Assembly (NCBI GenBank): GCA_027622975.1
Contig: JAQBVN010000012.1
Coordinates: 1 to 64,000, forward strand
Direction: 5' to 3'
DNA: 64,000 nt
Source: Bacteroidota bacterium
GTDB taxonomy: Bacteria; Bacteroidota; Bacteroidia; Flavobacteriales_D; Sanyastnellaceae
Part shown: positions 1 through 8,052 of the stretch, piece by piece
Layout: each line of letters begins with the position of its first letter
How positions within the stretch are numbered: position 1 is the first letter of the stretch
Notes under the pieces: generated by a model
Seen by the model: the letters and a program-made list of their open reading frames with translations, nothing else
Databases searched by the model: none
Told to the model about the DNA's origin: nothing
Position numbers and translations under genes: made by a program

Positions 1-77
1 CACTCCACTGTATATCCAGCGAGCTCCGTGTAAAGCAACACAATGTTTTTGGCCTCTGAGAGATGTTTTTGCAACAC
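1..77 (-). CDS. Partial CDS, probable glycosyltransferase N-terminus (runs off left edge)
   Basis: Only the first 25 codons lie in the window. Read leftward from a GTG at 77-75 they contain the segment KNIVLLYTELAGYTVE. This resembles the first beta strand and loop of GT-B glycosyltransferases of the KILFLYTELAGY type, and that match rests on recollection of the family. The start choice is supported by a perfect TAATTTTG promoter element at 89-82, exactly 4 nt before the GTG, the same geometry as several secure genes in this window. The frame stays open to the window edge. Function is tentative because so little is visible. Confidence 0.5.
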   Translation of the reverse strand, partial: MLQKHLSEAKNIVLLYTELAGYTVE

Positions 78-81
78 AACC

Positions 82-89
82 CAAAATTA
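82..89 (-). promoter_or_regulatory. -7 promoter element TAATTTTG, 4 nt before GTG
   Basis: Exact match to the Bacteroidota -7 consensus TAnnTTTG on the minus strand. It ends 4 nt before the GTG at 77, so the mRNA would be leaderless. Confidence 0.55.
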
Positions 90-264
90 GCGCAATCACT
101 TGTTGAAGACGGAAGGAATCTGAAAAGATTTTTACGCATTACGGAAGAATGGTCCTCCTCACGTGGGCCGGGGCTTCAGGAAAGCTTTTTGGCCGGCCCG
201 TTCATCCATCCTCGTGTCCGTCCGTGGGTTCTACGCCCGGATGAAACAACCGGGAGTTTGACCG

Positions 265-597
265 TTACGCCGACTGGCCAGCGAGCAACCCGCGGTTGCG
301 CACGAGCCACCAAGCCCCGAAGGCAAACGAACCCAGAAGCATCCAGTCGAAGCCCGACAGCGGAATCTGCGAATTGGGGTCGGGCGGCTGCATGTAGGCC
401 ACGCCGGGGTTGTCGGGATTCGGATGGCTCCCAGGAGCCGCCGACAGCGACATTTGGTTGTACTCATGACGCAAAGGTTCGCGCTCGAGCCAAGCGCGAT
501 CGTTCGAAGTTTGGGCTTTCAGCCCGACCGAAACAGCGATCCCGCAACAGATCGCAACAGCGCCAGCTCGCGCCGCAAGAAATGAGTTCAAACGCAT
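265..597 (-). CDS. Small secreted protein with C-terminal membrane anchor
   Basis: 110 residues. The N-terminus is a credible signal peptide: basic MRLNSF, a hydrophobic stretch to about residue 27, then LKAQ. The middle is polar and proline-rich (PDNPGV, QPPDPNSQIP). The C-terminus has a single hydrophobic helix (FDWMLLGSFAFGAWWLV) followed by RNRG, preceded by PLSG. The layout of signal peptide, short body, Pro/Gly-marked helix and basic tail resembles PID-CTERM-type sorting tails known in Bacteroidota, but the match is loose. No function is recognised. There is no good promoter match upstream and nothing adjacent is co-oriented except the partial gene at the left edge. Confidence 0.5.
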   Translation of the reverse strand: MRLNSFLAARAGAVAICCGIAVSVGLKAQTSNDRAWLEREPLRHEYNQMSLSAAPGSHPNPDNPGVAYMQPPDPNSQIPLSGFDWMLLGSFAFGAWWLVRNRGLLAGQSA

Positions 598-692
598 GGC
601 TTATTCTTCTGGATTGCACGTAAGCCATCGGTGACGGGCATATTGCATGGGTCGATTTTGGCTTCGAGTTTTGGAGCCCAAATCTTACCTCA

Positions 693-1460
693 ATGACTTT
701 TTCAAATCTTCAGTGCGGAACTCAGGAGGTCACCGAGGTGTTGGAGTATGAGCCGGCCAAGTTGTGGGTGCTGTGCATCGAGCGCTGCACGTACCAGTTG
801 GCCGACGGGACCTTCGTCACCGCTGAGATGCCCGACCGGTGGATGGACCGCAGTCAGGCTGGTGAGTCCTTCGTGGCCCACGTCGTCACCTCGAAGTTCT
901 GCGACCACCTGCCGACCTACCGACAGGTGCAGATGTTCGCTCGAGAGGGGTACAAACTCTCGGAGAGCACCCTGAACCAATGGATCATGGAGGTCGGCAA
1001 TCGGTTGGTCCCCCTTTATTTGGCCATGAAGGCGGTTGTTCTGGCCCAGTGCTACTTGCAAGCCGACGAGACCACCATCCGTGTCTTGCCAGAAAAAGGC
1101 AACAACAAAAAGAACATGAAGTCCGGCACACACCTGGGCTACTTTTGGGTGTATCGGTCACCGGGGCTCAACCTTCCCATTTTTGATTACCAACCTGGTC
1201 GGGGACAAGAATGCCCCAAAGCTGTGCTGCGCTCGTTTTCGGGGGTCCTGCAAACCGACGGCTACAAGGCATACGACGCTGTGGCAAGAGACGCTGGTGG
1301 GCGCATCGAACTGGCGGGCTGCTGGGCACATGCCCGGCGGAAGTTCGTCGAGGCCGAGAAGTCAGACCCGAAGGCGGTGGCTGTCATCCTGCGCGGCATC
1401 GGTCACCTCTATGCCATCGAGAACGCCATCCGCCCTGTCGTTGTCAATCCCAGTGATTGA
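693..1460 (+). pseudogene. IS66-family transposase remnant, truncated at both ends
   Basis: The 255-codon frame matches the catalytic core of IS66-type transposases (TnpC). Recognisable blocks are the DHLPTYRQ motif around residue 73, QADET (first catalytic Asp) around 122, YFWVY, LQTDGYKAYD (second Asp) and GCWAHARRKFVEAEK. IS66 transposases are about 500 residues. Here the N-terminal helical and zinc-binding part and the C-terminal third, with the catalytic Glu, are missing. Similarity begins near TEVLEYEP, about ten codons after the ATG, and stops at IGHLYAIENAIR, after which unrelated codons lead to a stop. No tnpA/tnpB partners or terminal inverted repeats were seen, so this is a dead fragment. 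Confidence 0.85.
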
Positions 1461-1533
1461 CGCTCGGAATGAGGGCGACCCATGTGACCCACCTCGCGAA
1501 GGCAAGGCCATCGAATCTCAGGCTCGAGCTCCA

Positions 1534-1567
<34 letters not shown>

Positions 1568-1623
1568 ATCACAATCCCGGATCACAAAGCGAACCTTTTC
1601 CGGCGACTTTCGTAAGCAACCCC

Positions 1624-2040
1624 ATGGAAATTCTTACCATCGCCTCCTTCGTAGTGGGAGTTTGGGCTCTACTTGTCAACAGGGTTCATACCCAGCCCTC
1701 ATCCACCTTCACCCGCAAAGCAGCCTAGGAGATTCTGCAAAGCTTCCGAGAAGAATGGGATCTGGCGCGGGTACGAAAAAACCGGGTGGAACTCGCCATT
1801 CTCATGGAACGCGGCTACATCGCCATGCGTCGATACGAATCAGAAATGCGCACCATGCGAGTTTTGAAATCTCGATCTGCCACCCGCGAGATCCGTGAGC
1901 TAGGCAACATGTGCCGAAAGATTGCAAACCGAATTGCAAGCAATCAAGTGAGCGTGGAGGATTGGCCCGCTTTGACTGGCGCCATCGGACAGCAGCTTGG
2001 CGCAACAATGCGCGCCCTCAAGCCACCAACAAAGCGCTGA
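1624..2040 (+). pseudogene. Small membrane protein gene split by an in-frame amber stop
   Basis: One frame runs from an ATG at 1624 to a TGA at 2040, interrupted only by a TAG at 1726-1728. The first part (34 codons) encodes a hydrophobic helix, MEILTIASFVVGVWALLVNR, then a polar linker. The part after the TAG is a charged helical region (EEWDLARVRKNRVELA, IRELGNMCRKIANRIA) ending ALKPPTKR. Together they would form a 138-residue single-pass membrane protein. The simplest reading is a gene inactivated by one nonsense change. Alternatively the downstream half starts at GTG 1786 as an 84-residue protein, or both halves are spurious. No family is recognised. Its position beside transposon debris fits decay. 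Confidence 0.35.
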
Positions 2041-2178
2041 CAACGCGGACCTCATGTGCGACAGCTCCTCCAACGAATGGAACGTCTAGTGCGGTTGTCG
2101 ATTGCCATGCCTCGACAGATCTCGACCAAGGTTGGAGATCCCACCACCTGGATGCACCGGAATGGATATGAAACTTCT

Positions 2179-2293
2179 GGGATGCCAGGTATGCACTGAC
2201 AGGCCGGGGCTTGCACTGGGATGCGGGGCATTCAATGAAAGGCAGGGCATTCAAAGGGATGCCGGGTATGCACTGACAGGCCGGGGCTTGCAC
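2179..2293 (+). repeat. Pair of 38-bp direct repeats, 77 bp apart
   Basis: Positions 2179-2216 and 2256-2293 are identical except for one base (A2187 versus G2264). A 10-bp direct repeat (GGGCATTCAA, 2226-2235 and 2245-2254) lies between them. The stretch 2041-2332 has no convincing gene; these repeats are all that was seen there, just past the stop of the leftward fumarylacetoacetase gene. Confidence 0.85.
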
Positions 2294-2332
2294 GTCGCGG
2301 CAGCGCTTAGGCAACGCTGCCGCGCCACGACA

Positions 2333-3571
2333 TTACGCAGGAATCACCCGGGTGGAGACTGAGCCAAAGTAGGGGGCGCGCATGACAACGGTGTCGCCGT
2401 CGAGGATGAATTTGCGCTCAGAGCCGTCGGGCATCGCGACGGGCTGGGTGCCACGCCACGAGATTTCCAACATGGAGCCGAAGGAGCCCGGCTCGGGGCC
2501 GCTGATCGTGCCACTGGCCATCATGTCGCCAGCGCGAAGGTTGCAGCCGTTGACCGTATGGTGGGCCAATTGCTGACGCATGTTCCAGTACATGTGGCGG
2601 AAGTTGGAGCGGCAGACGACTTGGCCTGACGAGGCGCCATCGGGGATGATTTCGACTTCGAGCGGGACGTCGTAGTGGCTGTCGCCGTGGTATTGGAGGT
2701 AGTCAAGGACGGCGGGGTCTTGCGTGGGGCCGGCCACGCGGAGGTGATCGAGGGCTTCGAGGGTCACGATCCACGGGGAGATGGACGAGCCAAAATTCTT
2801 GCCCAGGAAAGGGCCGAGAGGGACATACTCCCACTTTTGAATGTCGCGGGCGGACCAGTCGTTGAAAAGGACCAGGCCAAACATGTAGTCCTCCGCCTCA
2901 GCCGTGGAGATGCGCTCGCCAAGGGGCTTGCCGTCGAAGGTGACGAAGGCCATTTCAAGCTCGAAGTCAAGGAGGCGCGACGGGCCGAAGACTGGAGGCT
3001 GGTCCTCGTTGGGTCGGGTTTGGCCATGGGGGCGACGAATGGGCGTGCCGCTCAGGACGATGCTCGACGCGCGGCCGTGGTAGCCCACCGGCATGTGCTT
3101 CCAGTTGGGGAGCAAGGCGTTGTCCGGGTCGCGGAACATCTTGCCCACGTTGCGGGCATGGTCCTCGCTGGAATAAAAGTCGGTGTAGTCCCCCACCTCA
3201 ACCGGCATGTGCATGGTGGTGGTGGCCACGGGGACGAGGCATGCTTCGCGTGCATCGGGGTTGTCGCGCAAGGCGGGGTTGTCTGCCGACATCAAGGACT
3301 GAACGCGTTCGCGCAGGGCCACCGTCGTGGGCTTGCCCAGCCTCATCAACGGGTTGAGCACCGTCGCTGTGAGGACCTCATGATTCAACCCCAAGCCCTC
3401 GAGGTGGCCCCTGCCGAGCAAGGCATCCAGATCCACAACCACCTCCCCGAGACGCATGCCGGGGCGGGGCGTGCGTTGGGGCGTGGAGAAGATGCCAAAG
3501 GGCAGGTTGGCCAGCGGGAAGTCGTGGCCCGCAGGCACGTCGATCCATGAGGTCAGGGAAGCGTCGGTCAT
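2333..3571 (-). CDS. fahA: Fumarylacetoacetase
   Basis: 412 residues, the normal length. It catalyses the last step of phenylalanine/tyrosine catabolism, splitting 4-fumarylacetoacetate into fumarate and acetoacetate in the cytoplasm. Active-site residues are present by comparison with mammalian FAH: DYTDFYSSEDHA gives metal ligand Asp131 and catalytic His138, FELEMAF gives Glu204 and Glu206, and FNDWSARDIQ gives Asp238. PVGYHGRASSIV and ASGTISGPEPGSFGSMLE are also typical. The ATG at 3571 lies 4 nt after a near-consensus promoter (TAATTTCG). It is divergent from the rel gene; no other tyrosine catabolism genes are in the window. Confidence 0.95.
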   Translation of the reverse strand: MTDASLTSWIDVPAGHDFPLANLPFGIFSTPQRTPRPGMRLGEVVVDLDALLGRGHLEGLGLNHEVLTATVLNPLMRLGKPTTVALRERVQSLMSADNPALRDNPDAREACLVPVATTTMHMPVEVGDYTDFYSSEDHARNVGKMFRDPDNALLPNWKHMPVGYHGRASSIVLSGTPIRRPHGQTRPNEDQPPVFGPSRLLDFELEMAFVTFDGKPLGERISTAEAEDYMFGLVLFNDWSARDIQKWEYVPLGPFLGKNFGSSISPWIVTLEALDHLRVAGPTQDPAVLDYLQYHGDSHYDVPLEVEIIPDGASSGQVVCRSNFRHMYWNMRQQLAHHTVNGCNLRAGDMMASGTISGPEPGSFGSMLEISWRGTQPVAMPDGSERKFILDGDTVVMRAPYFGSVSTRVIPA

Positions 3572-3575
3572 GACG

Positions 3576-3583
3576 CGAAATTA
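3576..3583 (-). promoter_or_regulatory. Near-consensus -7 element TAATTTCG for fahA
   Basis: One mismatch to TAnnTTTG on the minus strand, ending 4 nt before the fahA ATG. Confidence 0.4.
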
Positions 3584-3621
3584 GGGCACCCGGCGCCGAG
3601 GGAGGTTGGCGTGTGATTGTC

Positions 3622-3629
3622 GAACTTTG
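3622..3629 (+). promoter_or_regulatory. Near-consensus -7 element GAACTTTG for rel
   Basis: One mismatch to TAnnTTTG (first base G), 5 nt before the ATG at 3635. The spacing matches other genes here and favours that ATG over the upstream TTG at 3617. Confidence 0.4.
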
Positions 3630-3634
3630 ACACC

Positions 3635-5923
3635 ATGGAATTTGACCTCGAAGCGGAAAAGCAAGAGATCCTCCGGCGCTACCGGGGCTTGCTTCGCGCG
3701 GCCAAAAACTCCAAAAAACGCGCGGAGCGCAAAGCGATCCGCACCGCCTTCGACGTGGCCCTCGAAGCCCACAAGGACATCCGTCGGAAGAGCGGCGAAC
3801 CCTACATCTACCACCCCATTGCAGTGGCCCGCATCGTGGCCGAGGAAATGGGATTGGGCACCACCAGCATCGTGTGTGCCCTGCTTCACGACACCGTCGA
3901 AGACACCTACCTGACGTTGGAGGATGTCGAGCGGATGTTTGGCCCCAAAGAGAGGACCATTGTGGACGGCCTCACCAAGATGAGCGGCGTCTTTGAACCC
4001 GGAACAAGCGCCCAAGCCGAGAACTTCCGCAAGATGCTGCTCACCCTCAGTGACGATGTCCGCGTGATCCTGATCAAACTCGCCGACCGCCTCGACAACA
4101 TGCGGACGCTCGAGCACATGAGGCCCGACAAGCAGCAGAAAATCGCCTCCGAGACCCTGTACATGTATGCGCCGTTGGCCCACCGTTTGGGCTTGTACAA
4201 CATCAAGATGGAGCTCGAAGACTTGAGTCTCAAATACAAAGAACCCGAGGACTACGCTGAAATCAGCGCCCGCCTGCGCAAGACCCAGGCGGTCCGCACG
4301 CGCTTCATCAACACGTTTGTCGTTCCCATCCGGCAATCCCTCGACGAGGCTGGCATCAACTACGACATCATGGGACGTCCCAAAAGTGTCTTCAGCATTT
4401 GGAACAAGATGCAGACCAAGAAGGTGAGCTTCGAGGAGGTCTACGACGTCTTTGCCATCCGCATCATCCTCGACACGGACGAGGCCAATGAAAAATCCGA
4501 CATCTGGCGAACGTACAGCATCGTCACCGACTACTACCAGCCCAACCCGGACCGCCTGCGCGACTGGATCAGCCTGCCCAAGGCCAATGGGTACGAGTCG
4601 CTTCACACCACGGTGATGTCCCCCACGGGCAAGTGGGTGGAAGTCCAAATCCGAAGCCGCCGCATGGACGACATGGCCGAACGGGGTTTGGCCGCCCACT
4701 GGCGATACAAAGCAGAGGGCGGATCGGAGGAGAGCGACGCGGCTCTGAGTCCCAAGCAGCGTGCCGAAGCCATCGCGGCCAAGGGCGGCGACAAGATCGA
4801 CGCCTGGCTCGGACAGATCCGGGAAATCCTCGAGGGCGGCGAGGCGGATGCCTTGAGTTTCATCGACGAGTTCAAGCTCAACCTCTTTTCCGACGAGGTC
4901 TATGTCTTCACCCCCAACGGCGAGCTCATCACCTTGCCTTCTGGGGCCACTCCCTTGGACTTTGCCTTCCGCATCCATACCAAGGTGGGTTCGCAATGCA
5001 TTGGGGCCAAGGTCAACCACAAGTTGGTCCCGCTGAGCGAGCCCTTGACAAGCGGCGACCAGGTGGAGATCATCACCTCGCGCAAACAAGCACCCAAGGA
5101 GGATTGGCTTCAGTACGTGGTCACGGCGAGCGCCCGGTCCAAAATCCGACATGCCCTCAAAGAAGAGGAGCGCAAGCAGGCTTTGGAGGGTCGCGAGAAG
5201 CTGCGCAAATGGTTTCGGAAGCTAGGCATCGACGCCTCAGACGACAACGTGGCAGGCATGCTGCGCAAGTTCAAGGTGGACTCTCCACACGAACTTCATC
5301 ACCGCATCGCCACCGGGCGCATCGACCTGGACCGCGTGGGGGGCTACACCGCCAAGGGAGGGAAGCTCGATTGGGATCGGGGGCCTGAACCCCTGCCGTC
5401 CAAGAAGGCCAAGATCGCACCCGAATCCGAGGCGGCGAGCATCCATTCGCTCAAGGAACAGGCGGGCGAAAGCCTGCTGATCGGGGACGGACGCCAAACC
5501 CTCGACCACTCCCTCGCCGCCTGTTGCAACCCCATCCCCGGCGATGATGTCTTCGGCTTCGTCACGGTCTCTGGAGGCATCAAAATTCATCGACGGAGTT
5601 GCCCCAACGCCACCAACCTGCTTTCCCGGTACGCATACCGCGTGATGAAGGCCGATTGGGCCAGCCGCGCGGCCGCACAGTTTGAAGTGAGCATGGGATT
5701 CACTGGCATCGACGACGTGGGTTTGGTCCATGCCGTGACCAATGTCATCTCCGCAGACATGCGCGTGGACATGCGCGCTGTGAGTTTTGAGTCCAAAGAC
5801 GGCATCTTCGAAGGCAAAGTCCGGGTGGTGGTGAGCGACACTGACCACCTCCATGCCCTGATCACCAAACTCGAGGCCGTTCCAGGTGTACACACCGTGG
5901 AAAGGCTTCAGGAAGAAGGATGA
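3635..5923 (+). CDS. rel: Bifunctional (p)ppGpp synthetase/hydrolase, RelA/SpoT family
   Basis: 762 residues from the ATG at 3635; a TTG at 3617 would add six residues but reads into the promoter-like element. It makes and degrades the stringent-response alarmone (p)ppGpp. Domains in order: HD hydrolase with intact YHP and HDTVED (His85-Asp86, Glu89-Asp90), so hydrolysis should be active; synthetase domain with GRPKSVFSIWNKM, DVFAIRIILD and GYESLHTTV; TGS domain (DEVYVFTPNGELITLPSGAT); a Cys-containing region (LAACCNPIPGDDV, HRRSCPNA); and a C-terminal ACT domain. This long-form architecture is that of the housekeeping Rel of Bacteroidota. The stop overlaps the next start (ATGA), so it is translationally coupled to the OstA-like gene. 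Confidence 0.96.
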   Translation: MEFDLEAEKQEILRRYRGLLRAAKNSKKRAERKAIRTAFDVALEAHKDIRRKSGEPYIYHPIAVARIVAEEMGLGTTSIVCALLHDTVEDTYLTLEDVERMFGPKERTIVDGLTKMSGVFEPGTSAQAENFRKMLLTLSDDVRVILIKLADRLDNMRTLEHMRPDKQQKIASETLYMYAPLAHRLGLYNIKMELEDLSLKYKEPEDYAEISARLRKTQAVRTRFINTFVVPIRQSLDEAGINYDIMGRPKSVFSIWNKMQTKKVSFEEVYDVFAIRIILDTDEANEKSDIWRTYSIVTDYYQPNPDRLRDWISLPKANGYESLHTTVMSPTGKWVEVQIRSRRMDDMAERGLAAHWRYKAEGGSEESDAALSPKQRAEAIAAKGGDKIDAWLGQIREILEGGEADALSFIDEFKLNLFSDEVYVFTPNGELITLPSGATPLDFAFRIHTKVGSQCIGAKVNHKLVPLSEPLTSGDQVEIITSRKQAPKEDWLQYVVTASARSKIRHALKEEERKQALEGREKLRKWFRKLGIDASDDNVAGMLRKFKVDSPHELHHRIATGRIDLDRVGGYTAKGGKLDWDRGPEPLPSKKAKIAPESEAASIHSLKEQAGESLLIGDGRQTLDHSLAACCNPIPGDDVFGFVTVSGGIKIHRRSCPNATNLLSRYAYRVMKADWASRAAAQFEVSMGFTGIDDVGLVHAVTNVISADMRVDMRAVSFESKDGIFEGKVRVVVSDTDHLHALITKLEAVPGVHTVERLQEEG

Positions 5924-7500
5924 CCCACTCCAAGCAACCAGGCCCATCACCCCTTCTTACCCTGTCCCATGGGTGCCGCCTTGGACTGCTTTGGGCCTCC
6001 CTCCTTCCCTCGGTGTTCATCGCCCAAACCGTGGAGATTCTCTCAGCGTCCAACATCTCGCGCAACCCCGACATCACCACCGCCCAGCGCTTTGTCGGTG
6101 ATGTGATGATGTCTCACAAGGATGCCGTCTTGCGGTGTGATTCAGCGTGGCGGTTTGACAACGGGGAAGTGGAGATTTTTGGCCACGTCCGGATGGACCA
6201 GCCTCCCTCCACCACCCTGCAAGCGCAGTACCTCCGCCTTCGTCCCAACGAGGAATGGGCAGAAGCAAGGGGGGAGGTCGTGATGACGCATGACGGAGGT
6301 CGGCTTCAGGCGCCTGAGCTGGGCTATCACATCGGGGCGCGCAAGGCCCGGTACCGCCAGGGTGCCACCATCGCGCAAGAGGGTTGGAAGGTGGAAAGCC
6401 AAACAGGCCTGTACAACGCACCCCACGATCGGTTGGAACTCGGAGGAGGGGTCCGGGCCGTTCGGGACCTCGACACGTTGAGGAGCGACTCCCTCCATTG
6501 GCTCCGCGCAGAGGACCGCTACTTCTTCTTGGGCCCCACCTCATGGCATAACAACCAAGGATTTTTCGCGTGTCTTCGCGGTGATGTGGTGATGGACGAC
6601 GCCGAAGAACAACCCACGGGATGGCTCGCGGGTGAGGTCCACGTGCGCGAAGGAGACAACACGGTGTCGGCCGACAGTCTTCGATGGGGCAAGGGATGCA
6701 GCGAGACCTGGGGTGAGGTCCGACTCACCGACCCCGAGGTGGTGGTGGAGGGATCCTATGCTCGACGCGACAGCCGTGACAGCACGGACGCGGTATGGGG
6801 GCATCCCGCTCGCCTCACCCAATCCTCTTCCGGGGACACTTTGCAAGTCGAGGCCCTGCATCTGTGGAAGCGAGGCGAGCTCCTCAAGGCACGGGACTCG
6901 GTCCAATTCACGCAAGGCGAAATCCGTGGTCAAGGCGATTCCCTCACCTGGCAAGAAAGCACCTCCACCCCAACACCCACGCCCGGCCCCAACGACAGCC
7001 GTCTCGACCTGTGGGGCACGCCCCGTCTGTGGGTCAACGAAGATGCCTTGGCCGGCGACACCATGCGCATCTTCTTGAGCAATCGCCAGCCCACCCTGCT
7101 CGAGTTGAGGGGGCATGCCGTGGTTCGTACACCCGCCAACGACAGTTTGCAGCACCTCATCCAAGGCAGAACCCTCGACGCCCACTTCACCGAAGGTGTC
7201 CTGCACGATGTGGAGGTTCATGGCAATGTGGAACTGACCTATTGGAACTTGCCTGAAGCGGACAGCCCCGACGACCTGCAAAGCCCCGACGACCTGCAAA
7301 GCCCCGACGATCCAAAATCAACCTCGGCAGCCCGTCGATCTGGCAACGACCCAGCGGATTCACCCCGGGTCAATCATGCCGTGTGCGCCGAGGCAACCCT
7401 GTCTGTGGAGAACCGACGCATCGTCGGGATTCATCTGCGTGGGTCGCCCTCAGGGCGCGTCGAGCCCGTCAGCCAACCAAGCGACGACGCAGGTGAATAA
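5920..7500 (+). CDS. OstA-like (LptA/LptD N-domain-like) envelope protein
   Basis: 526 residues. An N-terminal signal sequence (hydrophobic LGLLWASLLPSVFIAQ) is followed by repeated short beta-strand blocks of the OstA/LptA jellyroll kind, for example GDVMMSHKDAVLRCDSAW, GEVVMTHDGGRL and LRGDVVMDD. Related proteins bridge or assemble lipopolysaccharide across the periplasm. The usual LptD beta-barrel is absent, so a soluble periplasmic OstA-like protein is the better call. The start overlaps the rel stop by ATGA. A low-complexity segment, SPDDLQ repeated, is encoded by an 18-bp tandem repeat at 7264-7310. Substrate and partners are inferred, not shown. Confidence 0.8.
   Translation: MTHSKQPGPSPLLTLSHGCRLGLLWASLLPSVFIAQTVEILSASNISRNPDITTAQRFVGDVMMSHKDAVLRCDSAWRFDNGEVEIFGHVRMDQPPSTTLQAQYLRLRPNEEWAEARGEVVMTHDGGRLQAPELGYHIGARKARYRQGATIAQEGWKVESQTGLYNAPHDRLELGGGVRAVRDLDTLRSDSLHWLRAEDRYFFLGPTSWHNNQGFFACLRGDVVMDDAEEQPTGWLAGEVHVREGDNTVSADSLRWGKGCSETWGEVRLTDPEVVVEGSYARRDSRDSTDAVWGHPARLTQSSSGDTLQVEALHLWKRGELLKARDSVQFTQGEIRGQGDSLTWQESTSTPTPTPGPNDSRLDLWGTPRLWVNEDALAGDTMRIFLSNRQPTLLELRGHAVVRTPANDSLQHLIQGRTLDAHFTEGVLHDVEVHGNVELTYWNLPEADSPDDLQSPDDLQSPDDPKSTSAARRSGNDPADSPRVNHAVCAEATLSVENRRIVGIHLRGSPSGRVEPVSQPSDDAGE
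7264..7310 (+). repeat. 18-bp in-frame tandem repeat within the OstA-like gene
   Basis: About 2.6 copies of an 18-bp unit encoding SPDDLQ near the C-terminus. The unit is a multiple of 3, so copy changes would keep the frame. Confidence 0.8.
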
Positions 7501-7548
7501 GTCGCAGAAACGTCAGATTGAATCCGAGCCGTACGTCAGGGCGTGCCC

Positions 7549-7556
7549 TATCTTTG
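7549..7556 (+). promoter_or_regulatory. -7 element TATCTTTG for the Fur-family gene
   Basis: Exact TAnnTTTG match ending 7 nt before the ATG at 7564. The expected transcription start falls on or next to the start codon. No clear -33 element was found. Confidence 0.65.
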
Positions 7557-7563
7557 CCCCGGC

Positions 7564-8052
7564 ATGTCCAAAGACCACATCACCGAACAAGCCGAATCCC
7601 TGTTTGAGGCCTACCTCGAGCAAAACGGACATCGCAAGACGCCCGAGCGTTTTGCCATCCTGCGGCAGGTCTATGCCTACGACGGGCATTTTGACGTAGA
7701 GACCTTGTACGAGGTGATGGGCAACAGCGAATACCGCGTTTCCCGGGCCACCCTGTACAATACTTTGGATCTTTTGCTCGACTGCAATTTGGTGAGGCGT
7801 CATCAGTTTGGCGACCATGGCGCGCAATACGAGAAATGCCACCGCATCAAGCAACACGATCACGTCATTTTGGCCGACTCCGGCGAAGTGCTCGAATTCT
7901 GTGACCCCCGCATTCAGCAAATCAAGGCCACCCTCGAAGAACTCTTTGACATCGAGGTGTTGCACCACAGCTTAAACATCTACGCCCGGAAGCGGGCCTC
8001 CAACCCCCAGGCACGCGTGCCTGAAACAACCCACGCATCGCATGAAAGTTGA
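7564..8052 (+). CDS. Fur-family metal-responsive transcription regulator
   Basis: 162 residues from the ATG at 7564; a GTG at 7543 exists but overlaps the promoter element. The N-terminal winged helix is clear (HRKTPERFAILRQVY, VSRATLYNTLDLLLDCNLV) and the dimerisation domain carries the His-Asp-His motif (HDH, 98-100). Oddly, the structural-zinc cysteines usually following (ICxxCG) are replaced: the positions read Leu103 and Ser106 in VILADSGEV, and no second CxxC exists at the C-terminus. Such loss occurs in some Fur homologues but bears on metal sensing. Which metal it senses cannot be told. It overlaps purA by 11 bp. Confidence 0.9.
   Translation: MSKDHITEQAESLFEAYLEQNGHRKTPERFAILRQVYAYDGHFDVETLYEVMGNSEYRVSRATLYNTLDLLLDCNLVRRHQFGDHGAQYEKCHRIKQHDHVILADSGEVLEFCDPRIQQIKATLEELFDIEVLHHSLNIYARKRASNPQARVPETTHASHES

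Noticed and set aside
63-623. A 186-codon open frame on the plus strand
   Set aside because: Composition is Arg/Pro/Ser-rich with no family resemblance, and it overlaps the better-supported small secreted protein on the other strand.
3617-3634. TTG start for rel at 3617
   Set aside because: It would place the promoter-like GAACTTTG inside the coding region; the ATG at 3635 has the promoter spacing seen at other genes.
3581-5152. A 523-codon open frame antisense to rel
   Set aside because: It mirrors the rel coding frame; long antisense frames are expected in GC-rich coding DNA. Rel is certain.
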